Positions 16,248-24,622 of a stretch of DNA of 36,098 nucleotides are shown one piece after another. Numbering within the stretch: the stretch's first letter is position 1; every line of letters starts with the position of its first letter. Under the pieces are notes generated by a model that saw nothing but the letters and a program-made list of their open reading frames with translations, was not told the origin of the DNA and searched no databases. The position numbers and the translations under genes were made by a program. Origin of the DNA: UMGS1279 sp045534095 (lineage in GTDB: Bacteria > Bacillota > Clostridia > Oscillospirales > Acutalibacteraceae); assembly GCA_045534095.1 (NCBI GenBank), contig JAZSJA010000024.1, positions 1-36,098 of the forward strand, given 5' to 3'.

Positions 16248-17135
16248 TTAAAAATTTCTTTTTGCATAGTTTTTGGGTGTCATACCAATATAATTTTTAA
16301 ATATTTTATTAAAATAACGATAATCAGTAAAACCGACTAAATTAACAATATCCGTTACTTTATAATCGGTTGTTTTCAGAAAAAGGCAGGCTTTCTCAAT
16401 ACGAATTTTTTGTAAATATTCAAAAACGCTAAGTCCGGTTGCCTCTTTAAAAACCCTTGATAAATGTCTGGCGCTTATATGATGATAATTAGAAAGGGTG
16501 TTTAATCTTATATTCTCTCGGTAGTGAATACCTAAATAATCAATCACATTTTTAACTAAAGAAAAATGATAATTGTTAATCTGGGAAACAGATTTAACAG
16601 ATTTAGAATAGCATCTTGAAAATTCAGTTAACATAATACATAAATACATTTTTATTAGATCTATATTATTTGGCTTTTGATTATTCAGTTCCTCAGCCAT
16701 TTTATTGAATAAATATTGTACATGCCCTAATTCATCCGAGCTTAAATCAAATGAATACTTATTGTTCGCAGAATAATAAAACTCGAATGAAAGCATACTT
16801 ATAATATCGTTTAAAAGCGAAGGCTCATTTACCATATCATATAGATATTCAGGATATAGTCCTATAAATAAAATAGATAGATTTTGCGAATTATTATCAT
16901 CACACGGATAAAAGCAGTGAATACTCTCGGTATTTATTATATAAACTTCACCTTTTTTAACATTATAACTTGTATTGTTAATTTTGTGTATTCCAACACC
17001 GCTTGTTATAATTGCTATTTCAATATAACTATGGTTATGCACGTATTTAGGCCATAAGTCATAATGATAATCACACAGAGATAAATGTATAGGAGAGCCC
17101 GAATCAAAGCATCTGATTTTTTTACTTTCTTCCAT
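16248..17135 (-). CDS. AraC-family transcriptional regulator
   Basis: A 295-residue regulator. The N-terminal cupin-like domain contains HNHSYIEIAIITSG and KKGEVYIINTESIH. The C-terminal double helix-turn-helix contains HHISARHLSRVFKEATGLS and VTDIVNLVGFTDYRYFNKIF. It follows whiA by 17 bases, which hold its ribosome binding site GAGGTTATT, so it is probably co-transcribed with the hprK-whiA run. It faces the secreted-enzyme gene tail to tail. This position and its family, which mostly controls sugar use, make that gene a plausible target. The ligand and target are inferred, not seen. Confidence 0.87.
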   Translation of the reverse strand: MEESKKIRCFDSGSPIHLSLCDYHYDLWPKYVHNHSYIEIAIITSGVGIHKINNTSYNVKKGEVYIINTESIHCFYPCDDNNSQNLSILFIGLYPEYLYDMVNEPSLLNDIISMLSFEFYYSANNKYSFDLSSDELGHVQYLFNKMAEELNNQKPNNIDLIKMYLCIMLTEFSRCYSKSVKSVSQINNYHFSLVKNVIDYLGIHYRENIRLNTLSNYHHISARHLSRVFKEATGLSVFEYLQKIRIEKACLFLKTTDYKVTDIVNLVGFTDYRYFNKIFKNYIGMTPKNYAKRNF

Positions 17136-17152
17136 AATAACCTCACATTTTT

Positions 17153-18049
17153 CTACAAATTCTTTGCTATTGTAACAAGTCGGTTTAATCTGTGATTAAG
17201 GCCTGATTTTGTGATAGTATTTTCTGAAAGCTCCACAAGCTCTTTAAGAGATGCTTCGGGATTTTTTTGTCTGAGCTCTGCAGCAAACTTGAGTTCTGCT
17301 GAAAGTTTTTCAAATTCACCTTTTTGTTTTATTTTTTCAATCGCCTGATTTTGCGTAAAAGCCGCGTTAACGGTTTTTGAAATATTGGCAACCTCACAGT
17401 TACTAAGCCGGTTATAATGATTTCTCATATCCTTATAAACCTTAATGCCTGCGAGCTCCAAAGTGTGATTGGTTGCTTGGATTGTAGTGAGCAAATCCTC
17501 TATATGCTCACTTTCTTTAAAATATACGATGTGAGTTTTACCTCTTGAACTGACCTTGGGTTTTAATCCCATTTCGCAAAGCAGTTCATAAAATTCGTTA
17601 GTGAGAATTGCATTTTTTATTGGAAATTCAGCGTGATACTCCTTATTAGGATCGCTAACTATTCCGCAAGCCAAAAAAGCCCCTCTTAAAAATGAGACTT
17701 TACAGCAATCATCCTCTATATTTTGATGTTTTATGACATCATCACCAAGTTCAAACCCAAAATAACCTAAGGAATTTAAAATCTCAGTGCATTTTTGCTC
17801 ATCCTCAATAGATACGGTGAAATAATCACGCACCGAACCACCACCTGAAATATGCGGTTGTACCGAATAACATGTGGAAAGTAAATAACTCAACCTTTCA
17901 ACAACCTCTTCACTTTCGGTTGAAAGGGATATAAGTTTTTCAGAAAACGCCCTACCAAACAGTAAAATACCGTAACATTCGGAAATTTTACAGCAGGTGG
18001 GCGTTTCAAGTTTTGTTAGTTCACTTTTTATGTCAGAGGTGAATGACAA
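17153..18049 (-). CDS. whiA: DNA-binding protein WhiA
   Basis: This 298-residue protein has an N-terminal LAGLIDADG-like half (SFTSDIKSEL, CCKISECYGILLFGR, FLRGAFLACGIVSDPNKEYHAEF) and a C-terminal helix-turn-helix region (NCEVANISKTVNAA, LKELVELSENTITKSGLNHRL). In Bacillus WhiA affects cell division and chromosome segregation; in actinomycetes it drives sporulation septation. I place the start at TTG 18049, because AGGGGGC lies just upstream and the family begins MSFTSD. A longer frame from TTG 18097 would overlap rapZ and lacks a binding site. It lies 28 bases after rapZ; the glmR/yvcK gene that often sits between them is missing. Confidence 0.93.
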   Translation of the reverse strand: MSFTSDIKSELTKLETPTCCKISECYGILLFGRAFSEKLISLSTESEEVVERLSYLLSTCYSVQPHISGGGSVRDYFTVSIEDEQKCTEILNSLGYFGFELGDDVIKHQNIEDDCCKVSFLRGAFLACGIVSDPNKEYHAEFPIKNAILTNEFYELLCEMGLKPKVSSRGKTHIVYFKESEHIEDLLTTIQATNHTLELAGIKVYKDMRNHYNRLSNCEVANISKTVNAAFTQNQAIEKIKQKGEFEKLSAELKFAAELRQKNPEASLKELVELSENTITKSGLNHRLNRLVTIAKNL

Positions 18050-18077
18050 AATGTCGCCCCCTTTTATATTTATCTTT

Positions 18078-18944
18078 TTATCTTCTATCTTTTTCAATAT
18101 CGCGATGATTTATGCTTACACGATATCCAAGTGATTTAAGTTTTTTATAAATCAGTTCAGCAAATGTAACAGAACGATGTTTACCACCTGTACAGCCAAC
18201 AGCAATTACCAATTGACTTTTGCCCTCATCCCTATAAAGTGGCACGCTATATTCAATCAAATTTAAAATTCGGTCTGCAAATTCTTTAGATGCATCAAAA
18301 CTCATAACGTACTCAGATACGGGAGCATCAAGCCCGGTAAGGTTTCTAAGTTCATTTATATAAAAAGGATTGGGAAGGCATCTTACGTCGAAAACAAGGT
18401 TGGCATCGGTAGCGGGACCATATTTAAAACCGAAAGAAACACAAGAGATATTTAGTGCACTTACGCCCTCTCCCAAAAACAAACTTGAAAGTTGTTTTTT
18501 TAGCTGACCACTTTTAAGATTTGTTGTATCAATAACAAAATTTGACATTCCGCGAACCGTTTGCAACATTTCACGTTCTTTTGTCACCGCTTGTGCTATG
18601 GTTAAATTATATTCATCACAAAGGGGATGTTTACGCCTTGTTTCGCTATAACGGCGCACTAACTCTGTATTGGATGCATCTAAAAAAACGATTTTATAAA
18701 AAATATTATCATCCGAAAGTTTTTTGAAAACATCTTCTATATTTTTAAATGCCTCACCGCTACGAATATCGGTAACTATTGCGATTTTTGAAAGGTTGAG
18801 TTCACCTTTTTTTGCCAAATCAACAAAAGAGAAAATAAGCATAGGCGGAATATTATCTATACAATAAAAACCTAAATCTTCCATTGCACTTGCGGCGTTA
18901 GACTTACCCGCACCGGACATACCTGTTAAAAACACAAACTCCAC
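18078..18944 (-). CDS. rapZ: RNase adapter protein RapZ (YvcJ-type P-loop nucleotidase)
   Basis: A 288-residue protein with Walker A GMSGAGKS at residues 8-15, a Walker B-like KIVFLDAS, and the conserved C-terminal block VAVGCTGGKHRS. In E. coli RapZ senses glucosamine-6-phosphate and directs RNase E decay of GlmZ. In Firmicutes the homologue YvcJ binds nucleotides and affects competence, with the role less clear. The start is GTG with GGGAGTGA upstream. It lies between murB and whiA, in line with the cell-envelope precursor theme of this operon. Confidence 0.94.
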   Translation of the reverse strand: MEFVFLTGMSGAGKSNAASAMEDLGFYCIDNIPPMLIFSFVDLAKKGELNLSKIAIVTDIRSGEAFKNIEDVFKKLSDDNIFYKIVFLDASNTELVRRYSETRRKHPLCDEYNLTIAQAVTKEREMLQTVRGMSNFVIDTTNLKSGQLKKQLSSLFLGEGVSALNISCVSFGFKYGPATDANLVFDVRCLPNPFYINELRNLTGLDAPVSEYVMSFDASKEFADRILNLIEYSVPLYRDEGKSQLVIAVGCTGGKHRSVTFAELIYKKLKSLGYRVSINHRDIEKDRR

Positions 18945-18988
18945 TTTTGCTTCACTCCCTTTTGGAAATTTTGAAATTAAAATATCTA

Positions 18989-19900
18989 TTATCTGCCTAT
19001 AAACTCAACCTCGGGCTCAAGTTTTATGCTTGTTTCTAAAAACACCTTTTCGCTAACTGCTTCAATAACACGTTTTACGTCTGATGCAGTTGCATCGCCC
19101 TTGTTTATTACAAAACCACCATGCTTTTCGCTTACCTGTGCTCCACCAATAGAAAAACCTTTAAGACCGCACATTTCAATAAGTGTGCCTGCAAAATTAC
19201 CTTGAGGACGCTTAAACGTACTACCAGCACTTGGAAATTCTAATGGTTGTTTGGACTTTCTACGTTGCATCAATTCATCCATACGACTGCGAATAGCCTC
19301 AGTATCTCCCGGCATAAGTTGAAACTTAGCCGATGTTATAACTCTATTTTTCTTTTCTTTAAAAATACTTGTACGATAACCAAGCTTCATTTTATCCAAA
19401 GAAAGAATTTCAATTTTACCATCGGAGGTAATGCACCTACACTCGGTTATAACGTTTGCGATCTCAGAATCGTAAGCACCTGCGTTCATATAAACAGCAC
19501 CGCCTACCAGACCGGGGATACCCCAGGCAAACTCTAAGCCTGTAAGAGCATTTTCAAGGGCATAACTACAAAGAAGTGATAAACGAAGTCCGCTTCCACA
19601 AACTATTTCATTAGTGCCACCTACTGAAAAATCAGCAAATCCACCCGCTATATGAATTACTGCTCCCTCAACACCTAAATCGGAAACAAGGAGATTACTT
19701 CCATTACCTAAAACGTAAAAGGGTATTTCTCTCTCATTACAAAAGGTTATTAACTTTGATAAGGCAGTTTCATTTGCGGGTTGAATGAACAAATCAGCAG
19801 GACCGCCTATTTTAAAGGTTGTATGAGCCGACATAGGCTCATTTTCCTTATAAACTATTTCTTCATTTTGTAAAAATTCTTTAAGCAGACTGTAATCCAA
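18989..19900 (-). CDS. murB: UDP-N-acetylenolpyruvoylglucosamine reductase
   Basis: This cytoplasmic FAD enzyme of about 303 residues reduces UDP-GlcNAc-enolpyruvate to UDP-MurNAc with NADPH, the second committed step of peptidoglycan synthesis. It shows THTTFKIGGPAD-like binding (HTTFKIGGPAD), VLGNGSNLL, PGLVGGAVYMNAGAY, and the catalytic Ser in AGSTFKRP. That last motif and the missing Tyr loop mark the shorter Gram-positive type IIa form. I choose the TTG at 19900, eight bases after GGAG; the in-frame GTG at 19909 overlaps the binding site. It sits between glucokinase and rapZ. Confidence 0.95.
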   Translation of the reverse strand: MDYSLLKEFLQNEEIVYKENEPMSAHTTFKIGGPADLFIQPANETALSKLITFCNEREIPFYVLGNGSNLLVSDLGVEGAVIHIAGGFADFSVGGTNEIVCGSGLRLSLLCSYALENALTGLEFAWGIPGLVGGAVYMNAGAYDSEIANVITECRCITSDGKIEILSLDKMKLGYRTSIFKEKKNRVITSAKFQLMPGDTEAIRSRMDELMQRRKSKQPLEFPSAGSTFKRPQGNFAGTLIEMCGLKGFSIGGAQVSEKHGGFVINKGDATASDVKRVIEAVSEKVFLETSIKLEPEVEFIGR

Positions 19901-19974
19901 AAACAACACTCCAAACTAAAGTTACAGTTTTATGATGCATCAACTGCAATATTTAGCACATTTTTAAGATATAA

Positions 19975-20931
19975 CTATCTGTAAAGTCTATGAATATATG
20001 CAGCACCTATAATACCTGCATCGTTGCCAAGCTCAGCAATTTTAACTAATGTTTGTTTTGCAACATTCTTTGAGAAACGATCTGTTGCAACCTTTCCAAC
20101 TATAGGTTGTAATAATGTGTCGCCTTCCTTAGAAATACCGCCGCCAATACAAAGAACCTCAGGCTGGAAGATATTTACCATATTGGTAACACCACAAGCA
20201 ACGTAATCCTCATAGTCGTTTACAACCTCAATAGCTGTTTTATCACCTGCACGCATACCATCATAAGATGTGCGACCGCTTACGTTGTTAATATCACCGC
20301 CGCAAAGCTCCCACATTTTAGAGTCGGGATTTGCCTGCATTGCTTTTTTAGTTAATTTTATAAGACCTGTTGCAGAAGCATAAGCCTCCCAACAACCTTT
20401 TCTACCACATGTACAAGGTTCGCCGTTATGAACAATAACTGTATGACCAAGTTCGCCACCTGCAAGGTTGGAACCGGAAAAAAGTTTGCCGCCGATAATA
20501 ATACCGCCACCAACACCGGTACCAAGAGTAATTGCAACCATATCTTTGGTGCCTTTACCCGCACCGGCTAAAAACTCACCATATGCAGCCGCATTAGCAT
20601 CATTTTCAAGAAATACATCCCTACCCAAGCGTTCTTTGAGCATCTCACCCATAGAAACATTTTCAAAACGAAGATTGTTTGAAATTGCTATAACGCCATT
20701 GAAGGGATCTATGCTACCCGGAGCACCTATACCAATGGTATCAATTTCATCCATAGTAATTCCTGCGTCTTCTATAGCCATTTTAGCGGCAGTTGCCATA
20801 TCATCACAAATTTCCTCTGCGGGACGGGGACAATTTGTTTTCATTTTACCGCGACCGATAATTTTAAAATTCTCATCAACAACGCCTACCGCAATGTTTG
20901 TTCCACCTAAATCAATTCCTAAATGATACAT
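19975..20931 (-). CDS. glk: ROK-family glucokinase
   Basis: A 318-residue sugar kinase with the N-terminal phosphate loop LGIDLGGTN, the catalytic Asp in ENDANAAAYGE, GTGVGGG, and the ROK zinc motif (GHTVIVHNGEPCTCGRKGCWE, His then three Cys). It most likely converts glucose to glucose-6-phosphate in the cytoplasm using ATP; other ROK sugars such as mannose or N-acetylmannosamine cannot be excluded. TAGGAGAG precedes the ATG. It lies directly downstream of hprK, so a glycolytic entry enzyme and the kinase that senses glycolytic flux are probably made from one message. Confidence 0.9.
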   Translation of the reverse strand: MYHLGIDLGGTNIAVGVVDENFKIIGRGKMKTNCPRPAEEICDDMATAAKMAIEDAGITMDEIDTIGIGAPGSIDPFNGVIAISNNLRFENVSMGEMLKERLGRDVFLENDANAAAYGEFLAGAGKGTKDMVAITLGTGVGGGIIIGGKLFSGSNLAGGELGHTVIVHNGEPCTCGRKGCWEAYASATGLIKLTKKAMQANPDSKMWELCGGDINNVSGRTSYDGMRAGDKTAIEVVNDYEDYVACGVTNMVNIFQPEVLCIGGGISKEGDTLLQPIVGKVATDRFSKNVAKQTLVKIAELGNDAGIIGAAYIHRLYR

Positions 20932-20971
20932 TTTTTACTCTCCTAATATATAAGTTATAATATTTAAAAAA

Positions 20972-21937
20972 TTATTTATAAACGTCAACGTTCTCGGCGG
21001 AATCATCATCCGCGTCATCTACCATTCCGAGTTTTTTGAGCAAATCATGTGCAGCATTATAACCCATTTTCTTTTGTCGGTTATTCATTGCCGCAACCTC
21101 TATAATAACTGCCAAATTTCTACCCGGTTTTACAGGAATGGTGAGAGAAGGGATGTTTATTCCCAAAATCTCAGTTGTTTCATCATCAAGACCCATTCTA
21201 TCATAAACCTTCTCGGCATTCCAAGGCTCTAGTTTAATAATCATATCAATTTTTTCGGTAAGCTTTACAGCACCGGCACCGAATATACGGTTTGCATTGA
21301 CAATACCAATTCCTCTTAGCTCAATAAAATGGCGTATATTTTCAGGCGATGATCCTACAAGTGATTTTGAGGAAACCCGTCTGAGTTCTACCGCATCATC
21401 GGCAATAAGTCGGTGACCACGTTTTACAAGCTCTATAGCCGTTTCGCTTTTACCTACTCCACTTTCGCCAAGAAGCAAAACACCCTCGCCGTATACCTCA
21501 ACCAAAACACCATGACGAGTTATGCGTGGCGCTAGTTGAACGTTTAGAAATGCTATAAGTGACGAAAGAAAGCTTGAGGTTGAATCCCCTGTTCTAAGTA
21601 ATGGAACAGAATATTTTTCGGCACTGTCACGCATTTTTTGAGGAACTTCCAAACCGCGTGAGATTATTACCATTGGAGGAGTTCTTGAAAAAAATGCCTC
21701 TAAACAAATTTCAAGCTGTTCCTCATTTAGTTCTCTCAAATAGCTTTCTTCACTTTTACCGAGTATTTGAACTCGTTCACTATCGAAAAACTCATAATAT
21801 CCTGCAAGCTGTAATCCCGGACGGTTTACCTCCGCGTTGCAAACAAGTATTTGATCAGGATCACTTGGAAGATACAATGTTTCAAGCGAAAACTCCTTGA
21901 TTATTTTCGCAAGAGAAACTGAAAACTCCGTCTTCAC
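20972..21937 (-). CDS. hprK: HPr(Ser) kinase/phosphorylase
   Basis: A 321-residue bifunctional enzyme that phosphorylates Ser46 of HPr when fructose-1,6-bisphosphate is high and removes the phosphate when Pi is high, and so controls carbon catabolite repression through CcpA. The Walker A GESGVGKS is at 157-164, the catalytic Asp pair DDAVE at 180-183, and the family signature ELRGIGIVNANRIFG follows. The start is GTG with AGGAGG seven bases upstream. It is the first gene of the run toward whiA. No ccpA or ptsH gene is present here. Confidence 0.96.
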   Translation of the reverse strand: MKTEFSVSLAKIIKEFSLETLYLPSDPDQILVCNAEVNRPGLQLAGYYEFFDSERVQILGKSEESYLRELNEEQLEICLEAFFSRTPPMVIISRGLEVPQKMRDSAEKYSVPLLRTGDSTSSFLSSLIAFLNVQLAPRITRHGVLVEVYGEGVLLLGESGVGKSETAIELVKRGHRLIADDAVELRRVSSKSLVGSSPENIRHFIELRGIGIVNANRIFGAGAVKLTEKIDMIIKLEPWNAEKVYDRMGLDDETTEILGINIPSLTIPVKPGRNLAVIIEVAAMNNRQKKMGYNAAHDLLKKLGMVDDADDDSAENVDVYK

Positions 21938-21972
21938 GATATCCCTCCTAATTTATATGATTATACAAATAC

Positions 21973-22001
21973 ATTATACACTAAAAAAACCTCGGTGAAA
22001 A
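21973..22001 (-). promoter_or_regulatory. Candidate promoter of the hprK-glk-murB-rapZ-whiA run
   Basis: On the minus strand TTTTCA (21996-22001) and TATAAT (21973-21978) are 17 bases apart. A second TATAAT at 21960-21965 lacks a good -35. The rest of the 21938-22115 gap is AT-rich and shows nothing recognisable. Confidence 0.45.
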
Positions 22002-22115
22002 GTCTTTTTTTATAAATCTTTAATATTTTAAAGATATTTACCACTATATACAAATCAATGAGTCAAAAAAAGCAAGCACTAAATATTATTTACATTAAAT
22101 TAATCATTTATTTTC

Positions 22116-22144
22116 TTGAAAATATCCCATATTGATGTTATACT
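22116..22144 (+). promoter_or_regulatory. Promoter of the membrane protein-rqcH-isomerase operon
   Basis: TTGAAA (22116-22121), a 17-base spacer and TATACT (22139-22144) match the housekeeping consensus well. The predicted leader is about 30 bases. Confidence 0.6.
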
Positions 22145-22180
22145 ACTATATATAACTTAAAAAAAGGATTAGTGAAATCG

Positions 22181-22891
22181 ATGAAAGACAAAAAACCAAA
22201 ATCTACAAAAGCTATTTTGCTTGCACTCCTTAGGAAAAAGCAATCTAAGGGTTTACCCCCTTATATAACTACGAAAAGCACCTCTTACAGAATTTTTCGT
22301 TGGAGTTTTTTCGTTTTAGTTTTAGTTTGCACATTTATAAATCTTTTTTACATATTAGGTAAATCAGGTACTCTTAATGCAAATTTAGCTAATATGGGCG
22401 AGGCTCAGTTACATCAAACTCCCGAAATAGCACATATTCAAGCTTCCATTACCATAATGACCATAGCTACAATAGGAATTGTTTTATCCGAGATTTTCAT
22501 TTGGTTCAAACTTCCTCTTTTACAGTTAATCAGTTGCTTTGCATCCAGCATTACTATTGTTTTAAGAATGTCCACCGAGATATACGACCCCACTTCAAAT
22601 ACCCTTTTTGAAAATCACGTAATACCCCTCGCTGCTCTTTGCTTTTGTTGCTTAATTACATCTGTACTTCATCTTCGCCAATTATACAAAGATAAACAAG
22701 GTTGCAACGAAATCAGCGAGATTATTTACAAAAAGTATGGTGCCATTGCAAAAGATATTTCCCCTGACGAATGGGATAAGGTGCTAGAGGAATATGATCC
22801 TACTAAATCAAACTCCAAAAAGCGTTCGGTTAAAGATAGAATTAAAAAACAAAAAAAAGAAAACAATAAAACCGAAGATACCAAAAATTAA
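22181..22891 (+). CDS. Unknown four-helix membrane protein
   Basis: I do not recognise this 236-residue protein. It has a basic N-terminus and four hydrophobic segments, at about residues 42-62, 90-112, 114-134 and 150-170. A long charged C-terminal tail, very Lys-rich at the end, is likely cytoplasmic. A short SPDEWDKVLEEYDP stretch in the tail could be a contact motif. ATG 22181 has AAAGGA 12 bases upstream, while an in-frame GTG at 22172 lies only three bases from it, so the start is not certain. It precedes rqcH by 12 bases in one operon, and a link to nascent-chain quality control at the membrane is conceivable but unproven. Confidence 0.75.
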   Translation: MKDKKPKSTKAILLALLRKKQSKGLPPYITTKSTSYRIFRWSFFVLVLVCTFINLFYILGKSGTLNANLANMGEAQLHQTPEIAHIQASITIMTIATIGIVLSEIFIWFKLPLLQLISCFASSITIVLRMSTEIYDPTSNTLFENHVIPLAALCFCCLITSVLHLRQLYKDKQGCNEISEIIYKKYGAIAKDISPDEWDKVLEEYDPTKSNSKKRSVKDRIKKQKKENNKTEDTKN

Positions 22892-22903
22892 GAAGGTGCA
22901 AAA

Positions 22904-24622
22904 ATGCCGCTTGACGGTTCATTCATTGCCTGCTTGAGATATGAACTTGAGGCGGCAATTGGTTGTCATATAGACAAAATTCACATCCCCGCCAAAAACG
23001 AATTTGTTTTTTCTTTAAGGGGTAAAAGCTTTAACAAAAAGATGTTTGTTTCCATATCTCCCGCTTGCCCTCGTGTTAGTTTTACAAACACTGTTTTTGA
23101 AAACCCAGAAAACCCACCTATGTTTTGTATGCTACTCAGAAAACATTTAGCATCAGGCCGAATTTTAAGCGTTGAGGGCATTGGTGCCGAACGACTTGTA
23201 ATTTTTAAAATACAGTCCACCAACGAAATGGGCGATAGAGTTACAAACTCCCTTATCTTAGAATTTTTAGGTCAAAAAACCAATTTAATTTTGGTTGATG
23301 AATCGGGAAGGATTTTAGATGCCGCAAGACGAAGCGATATTGAATCCGGTGCCCGACTTATTCAGCCCGGTGCTTTATACGCTCCCCCCGAAAACAGTGA
23401 CAGAACAGACCTGCTCTCCGGTGATTTAGAACTTGCCACAGAAAAGATATTAAGCATTGGCGAAGCCAAGCTTTGTGATTCTATACTTAAAAATATCGCA
23501 GGTGTTTCACCTCTTATTTGCAGAGAAATCGCTTATATTTTAACGGGAGATATCGACGCACTCGCTTTGACAGTAAACAAAACAAGCTTGCTCGCTGCCC
23601 TAAACGACCTAAGGGGAAAAATTACCTCAGGCGGAAAACCTGTAGTTTTATATTCCAAATCAGGGCAACCTAAGGATTATAGCTTTACAGATATTAAACA
23701 GTATGAAAATCTTTACTCTATAAAATCTGCCGAGTCGTTCTCCTCTCTTTTAGAAGAATTTTACGGAGAGCGTGACCGACTAAATAGATTAGAGCACAAT
23801 AAATCCGATTTAGTAAAAAGAATTAAAAATTTAATCGCTCGAAATGAACGGAAATTAGAGTTAAGACGTCATGAACTTTCAAAATCTACTGACCGTGAGC
23901 ATCTTAGGATTTTTGGTGAACTTATTAAGGCTAATATTTACCGAATACCTAAAGGCGCTACCAAGGTAGCCGTTGAAAATTATTACGACCCCGATTGTAA
24001 ACAAATAGAAATTCCTCTTAACTCTGCAATAAGCCCAGCCAATAACGCCGCAAAATATTTTAAAGAATATAAAAAGGCCTGCACTGCCGAACAGACCCTT
24101 GGAGAACTTATAAAAGAATGTGAAAACGAACTTTTATATTTGGAATCGGTTTTATTTGAATTACAATCTGCCGACTCTACTGCCGAACTTTTAGAAATTA
24201 GAGCCGAGCTTATTGAAATGAGCTATATTTCCCGTAATTCAGGCAATCGCAAAGCGAAAATAACTGCATCTCCTTATGAATTTTCTAAAAATGGCTTTAA
24301 AATTTTGGTTGGTAGAAATAACCTACAAAACGATAAACTCACCACAAAAATCGCTAGCAAAAACGATTTATGGTTCCACACAAAAAACATACATGGTTCA
24401 CACGTTATTTTAGTTACAGAAGGTAGAGAACCCGATGATGACACCCTACTTTATGCCGCCAACCTTGCGGCACGTTTTTCAAAAGCGGGTTCGTCTAATC
24501 AGGTACCTGTGGACTATACCCCTGTTAAATTTGTAAAAAAACCAAATGGTGCTAAACCCGGAATGGTAATTTACCAAACCAATAAAACAATATTTGCAAC
24601 TCCCGGAGAACTTGAATTATGA
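22904..24622 (+). CDS. rqcH: Ribosome quality control protein RqcH (NFACT family)
   Basis: This 572-residue protein is homologous to eukaryotic NEMF/Rqc2 and was once called fibronectin-binding protein. In Bacillus it binds stalled 50S subunits and adds C-terminal Ala tails that mark nascent chains for ClpXP. NFACT-N covers about 1-210, a helix-hairpin-helix region follows, a coiled coil about 280-430 and NFACT-R about 445-560 (NDLWFHTKNIHGSHV near 485). The Asp-Arg pair that is functionally important in Bacillus (Asp97-Arg98) reads Glu96-Arg97 here. GAAGGTG precedes the ATG. The stop overlaps the start of the next gene. Its partner rqcP is not in the window. Confidence 0.93.
   Translation: MPLDGSFIACLRYELEAAIGCHIDKIHIPAKNEFVFSLRGKSFNKKMFVSISPACPRVSFTNTVFENPENPPMFCMLLRKHLASGRILSVEGIGAERLVIFKIQSTNEMGDRVTNSLILEFLGQKTNLILVDESGRILDAARRSDIESGARLIQPGALYAPPENSDRTDLLSGDLELATEKILSIGEAKLCDSILKNIAGVSPLICREIAYILTGDIDALALTVNKTSLLAALNDLRGKITSGGKPVVLYSKSGQPKDYSFTDIKQYENLYSIKSAESFSSLLEEFYGERDRLNRLEHNKSDLVKRIKNLIARNERKLELRRHELSKSTDREHLRIFGELIKANIYRIPKGATKVAVENYYDPDCKQIEIPLNSAISPANNAAKYFKEYKKACTAEQTLGELIKECENELLYLESVLFELQSADSTAELLEIRAELIEMSYISRNSGNRKAKITASPYEFSKNGFKILVGRNNLQNDKLTTKIASKNDLWFHTKNIHGSHVILVTEGREPDDDTLLYAANLAARFSKAGSSNQVPVDYTPVKFVKKPNGAKPGMVIYQTNKTIFATPGELEL

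Noticed and set aside
18050..18097. Longer whiA start at TTG 18097
   Set aside because: It overlaps rapZ and has no ribosome binding site; TTG 18049 gives the standard MSFTSD start with AGGGGGC before it.
21938..22115. Riboswitch or T-box in the hprK upstream gap
   Set aside because: AT-rich with no stable stem, terminator or conserved box visible.
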